64,000 bases of DNA from Diprion similis. Lineage: Eukaryota > Arthropoda > Insecta > Hymenoptera > Diprionidae. This document shows positions 60,713 through 64,000 of the stretch, in pieces. Position 1 is the stretch's first letter; each line of letters begins with the position of its first letter. The stretch spans positions 2,842,501-2,906,500 of the forward strand of contig NC_060113.1 of the NCBI RefSeq assembly GCF_021155765.1, given 5' to 3'. Position numbers and translations under genes: made by a program. The notes beneath the pieces are model-generated. The model had not been told where the DNA came from. It was given only the letters and a program-made list of their open reading frames with translations, and did not search any database.

Positions 60713-63700
60713 GTGAGTTTTTAACAACTACTATTTTACCACGTTCTGAAATGAATTCCAACACGAGTGGATCTTGAGAATGAATTTTTACGCTATTAAG
60801 TGATTCTTTCTATGCTTGAAATTTTCTTTCGCTTCGATTTTTTTTCACCAGATAATATTTAAGACAATCTATAAACACAACTTGAGTAATTCGCAAATTT
60901 GATTACCTCGTAATTGCTTGTTAACTGAAAATAAGCTGTTTCTATATCGTTTACTGCGGGGATAAGCGAGGCGGCTCAAAGACTGCTCGAAACTCAATGA
61001 ATAAGTCAATATTCCACCCCGAAAATAGGAATACTGCGACTAAAGAGAGGGACGAGGATCGGAGACATTTCAAACCCGTTGCTAAAAGTCCTCAGATCTA
61101 CACTCTTCAGAAGAGAACGGTTATCGAGCCGCGATTAATTCCAGAAAAATCGATCGTCCGACGTTACGGGTACAGTGTTATACCCCATAATTTCAACGCC
61201 TTTTCAGTTAAACCCATTAATCCACCCTCAAGTAGTGTAATTGTACGTATTAAAAGCGATCGGCTCCGTAGCAGCAGGTAGATTTTCGCTTTTATTTGCC
61301 TTTTTCTTTTTGTTTTTACGTGTTTTCAATACAAGTTTAAAAAACTTTCGATCAACGCTAAAAAGTTCTGCTTTCTTTGCTGAAAAATTTTGCTGAAACG
61401 TATTCCGTTTTCAGAATTTTTTCTTAGCCACTGTCGATCCGATCAAGAATTTCAACGTTAGCCAACATTTTTTGCCTTTCTTTCGGGTACAATTAATACG
61501 TTTCATCGAGCGATTCCCCCCCCCCCCCCCCCCCGAGTGAAATGGTTCGGAATTTTCTTTGCAACCTTTGACGTTAGTTATAGTTATATTTCCGCGTTAT
61601 TAGTGGAATTCAATGTTGCATGCCACATCAGAAAATGTCCGCACGATATTTTCGCAGACGATTGATAAAATCGATCGGAAGAATTACGTACCGTATTTGT
61701 AATATACGAACGGGATGAAAAAAGAGATAAAAAACGGGAGGGATCAAACCTTCGACTTTCTTTTCTCTCCGTTTACACTTCGAAGACGTGAAACGTAAAA
61801 TTTGATGTAAACCTACGCGTTATCGTGGATATTGAATAGGCGTGATCGATTTTACGGATCATCCCACGAATTCTTTCACATACCTGTATAAATATATGTA
61901 TGTGTATATAGTATACATGTTTGCACGAAGATGTATCGCCTTCTATTTTTTACTCTCGGAATCTTGTGCTCAGTACCGTATACTATACTCGAAATAACAC
62001 GAAAAGCCGTCAATTCAATTCCATACGTATCTAGGTCTAAAGCTCGCAAAAGCTCTTGGCTCAGGAACCGACAGGATATCCCTCGAATATTGTGCACAGA
62101 GTTGGTTCAGGCCTCTTTACCCAATCCTAGTTTCTCTTCAAACTCTATTATTAATACGAATTCTCTCATCTTTTACAGAGTCTCAAAAATCTCGGCAATT
62201 TCTAAATTAGATTAGATTTTTCATATAATATAAATGTCATTCGTGATTTACATATATATATAGTAGCAAGGAATCGAAAACGATGCTCAGAAATGCTCGA
62301 AAATTTTACCAGAGAGAGAGATAAAAACGTGTTGGATTCGGATTTGGCGAATAAATAAAATTGAAAAAAAAAAAAAAATGCATGCAGATTTTCTCAACGT
62401 TAGAGGATAAAAAATAAAACCCACAGTAAAAAATATATTGTAACCCAAAATTAAACTGTTTAATGCCAGGCGAACGGTGAAAAAGAACGGAAGCACAAAA
62501 TGAGGAGTTTTTTATCCCCGTGGTAACAAAGGATTTACTTGGGTTTTTTTTTCTCTTTTTCTCTTTTTTTTTCTCTTCCACCCTGAAATCTCCTGACCTT
62601 GACTGTAATCCGCAAAACGGTAAACGAAGGGCGCTTGGGTTCCGCAATTCAATTCCAGCTTGTTCTCGCCGTGAACGTTTACGGGTTTTTTGTTTATGTG
62701 ATCGAGAAGGGTATGGTTTGCCCTTAAGTTTAACGTAAGAAAAAATATAGCAAAATCACGAACAAGAGCTTCGATATCCATTTTTTTTTAATTTCAAAAT
62801 GCATTCAAAAACGGTTAAAAAATTTATCACAATAAAATTGTTCAATTTCAGGCAACGATGACTCGTTACGTTTGGAAAGTCGTTTCAAAATTCAAAATTC
62901 AACGTTATTAATGTGATTAAAACAAGAATAAATAAATAAATAAAAAATTGTCTTCTTAATTATTTCACTATTTTAAAACTGTTCCGAAAAGAAAAATCGA
63001 TATCGAAGTTAACCTCGTTCATAATTTTAACGTAACTTTTTTTCTTTTTTTTTTTCTACTGCACTATCAAAGGAAACGTTTTAACTTTCGAATGTAATAG
63101 CTGTTTGACGATTAATTTACCTACGATCGTCTAATTGTGATAAAGTAATAAAACAAGTATTAATTTTTTACTTTGTTACACAATTCGTCTCGCTTCTGTA
63201 GTACGATATATAATACGAAATGGACAAGAGCTGGCTCTGCTGCTTGTCCACCTGGATATCCTTGAGGCTTTGGTCCACCGCGAATCCTTTTTTTGCATTC
63301 ATCCTTCTTCGCACTCCTGCAGAATGTCCAGCTACGACCGGCCGGATTGAAGCGAATCGCTCTACCATATCAAACTTGATCCTGAACATGAACTCGATAT
63401 TACGTATTAAAAGGTACGTCGTGTGTTGTAATCGATTCTCGCATCGGAGTTGATTTAAGAGTTGGACAAAAATTGATACTTTTTCTCAATTTTCTTACGA
63501 GATATCTGGAAAAAAAAACACGAAAATATTGGAATTATAAACAATAGTTGAGATATCTATTCTTAGTTTCAAATCGTTTCAGAATTGGTAGAAATTTATT
63601 GGATTTCTTTTATTTCACTCTACGATTGCTTATTATATTGAGCAATATAATTAATAAAATACATCGATCTTTAGGCAAGCTCCCCGCGCAATATCCTTAA

Positions 63701-64000
63701 CTCGTTATGTATTCGATTTATTTTGATCGTTGAAATTTATTCTCCATACGATTTCGAATCGAATCGAATCGTAATTATTTGAATATTGCAAATGAACGGT
63801 TGAATATTGTATTTTGAAATTTGAGTTATCGACGAAATGGCATTCGAACATCTCTCGTTATAGGTACGTCACTTTGTCACACGCTTTTAGTACAAACACA
63901 CGCATTTATGGATGCTCGTTATCCTACACTAATCAATCTAACTTAATTGAAGAAGCGAGTGCGACTGAGGGACCGTGAGTTGTGTAATTGATTGATTCAC
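60713..64000 (+). other. Patj: Patj intron running to window end
   Basis: It starts with donor GTGAGT. No continuation of PDZ1 is seen. It contains a C19 homopolymer at 61516-61534. The remaining open frames have no domain. Confidence 0.6.
61516..61534. repeat. Poly(C) tract, C19
   Basis: Nineteen consecutive C in AT-rich intron sequence; prone to length error or i-motif/G-quadruplex formation. Confidence 0.8.

Noticed and set aside
63168-63453. Short frames on both strands near the window end as a possible next Patj exon
   Set aside because: Neither translation resembles the rest of PDZ1, and no splice site matches the required phase.

Overview
This is nuclear DNA from an animal, most probably an insect. 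It is AT-rich but keeps many CpGs, has spliced genes with GT-AG introns, and carries insect-type families: Tsp42-like tetraspanins, a PAN/zona-pellucida cuticle-matrix protein and the polarity scaffold Patj. A hymenopteran such as a sawfly or parasitoid would fit, but the sequence alone does not settle the order.

Layout. (1) About 2.7-22.1 kb is one large tandem satellite. Its 304-bp monomer is repeated 60 times in perfect 304-bp register (3398-21637), with diverged monomers at both edges. Diverged direct copies of one flanking sequence lie outside it on both sides (about 643-2280 and 22432-22790). (2) 23.8-28.1 kb (minus): a five-exon tetraspanin of 239 aa. (3) 34.3-38.1 kb (minus): a second five-exon tetraspanin of 277 aa with the same intron count and phases, so probably an old tandem duplicate. 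(4) 39.6-41.6 kb (plus): a two-exon Myb/SANT-like DNA-binding protein of 325 aa. (5) 43.0-50.5 kb (minus): an 18-exon gene for a 1359-aa membrane protein with a signal peptide, five PAN/apple modules, an RYP-repeat linker, a ZP domain with 8 cysteines, a furin-type RRRR site, one TM helix and a cytoplasmic tail. This is the architecture of Drosophila NompA. (6) 58.6 kb to beyond the window (plus): the 5' part of Patj (L27 domain and the start of PDZ1), with a promoter-like upstream region.

The exons were assembled by hand from splice sites and frame. All exon chains keep one open frame and end at a stop codon, except Patj, which leaves the window inside an intron. The rest is intergenic or intronic sequence with scattered microsatellites, a hairpin-forming inverted repeat and some candidate regulatory motifs.

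Functionally the genes are not an operon or one system. Three of the five families (the tetraspanins, the ZP/PAN protein and Patj) act at epithelial or sensory-cell apical membranes, but their adjacency may be accidental. The most unusual part of the window is the satellite locus.
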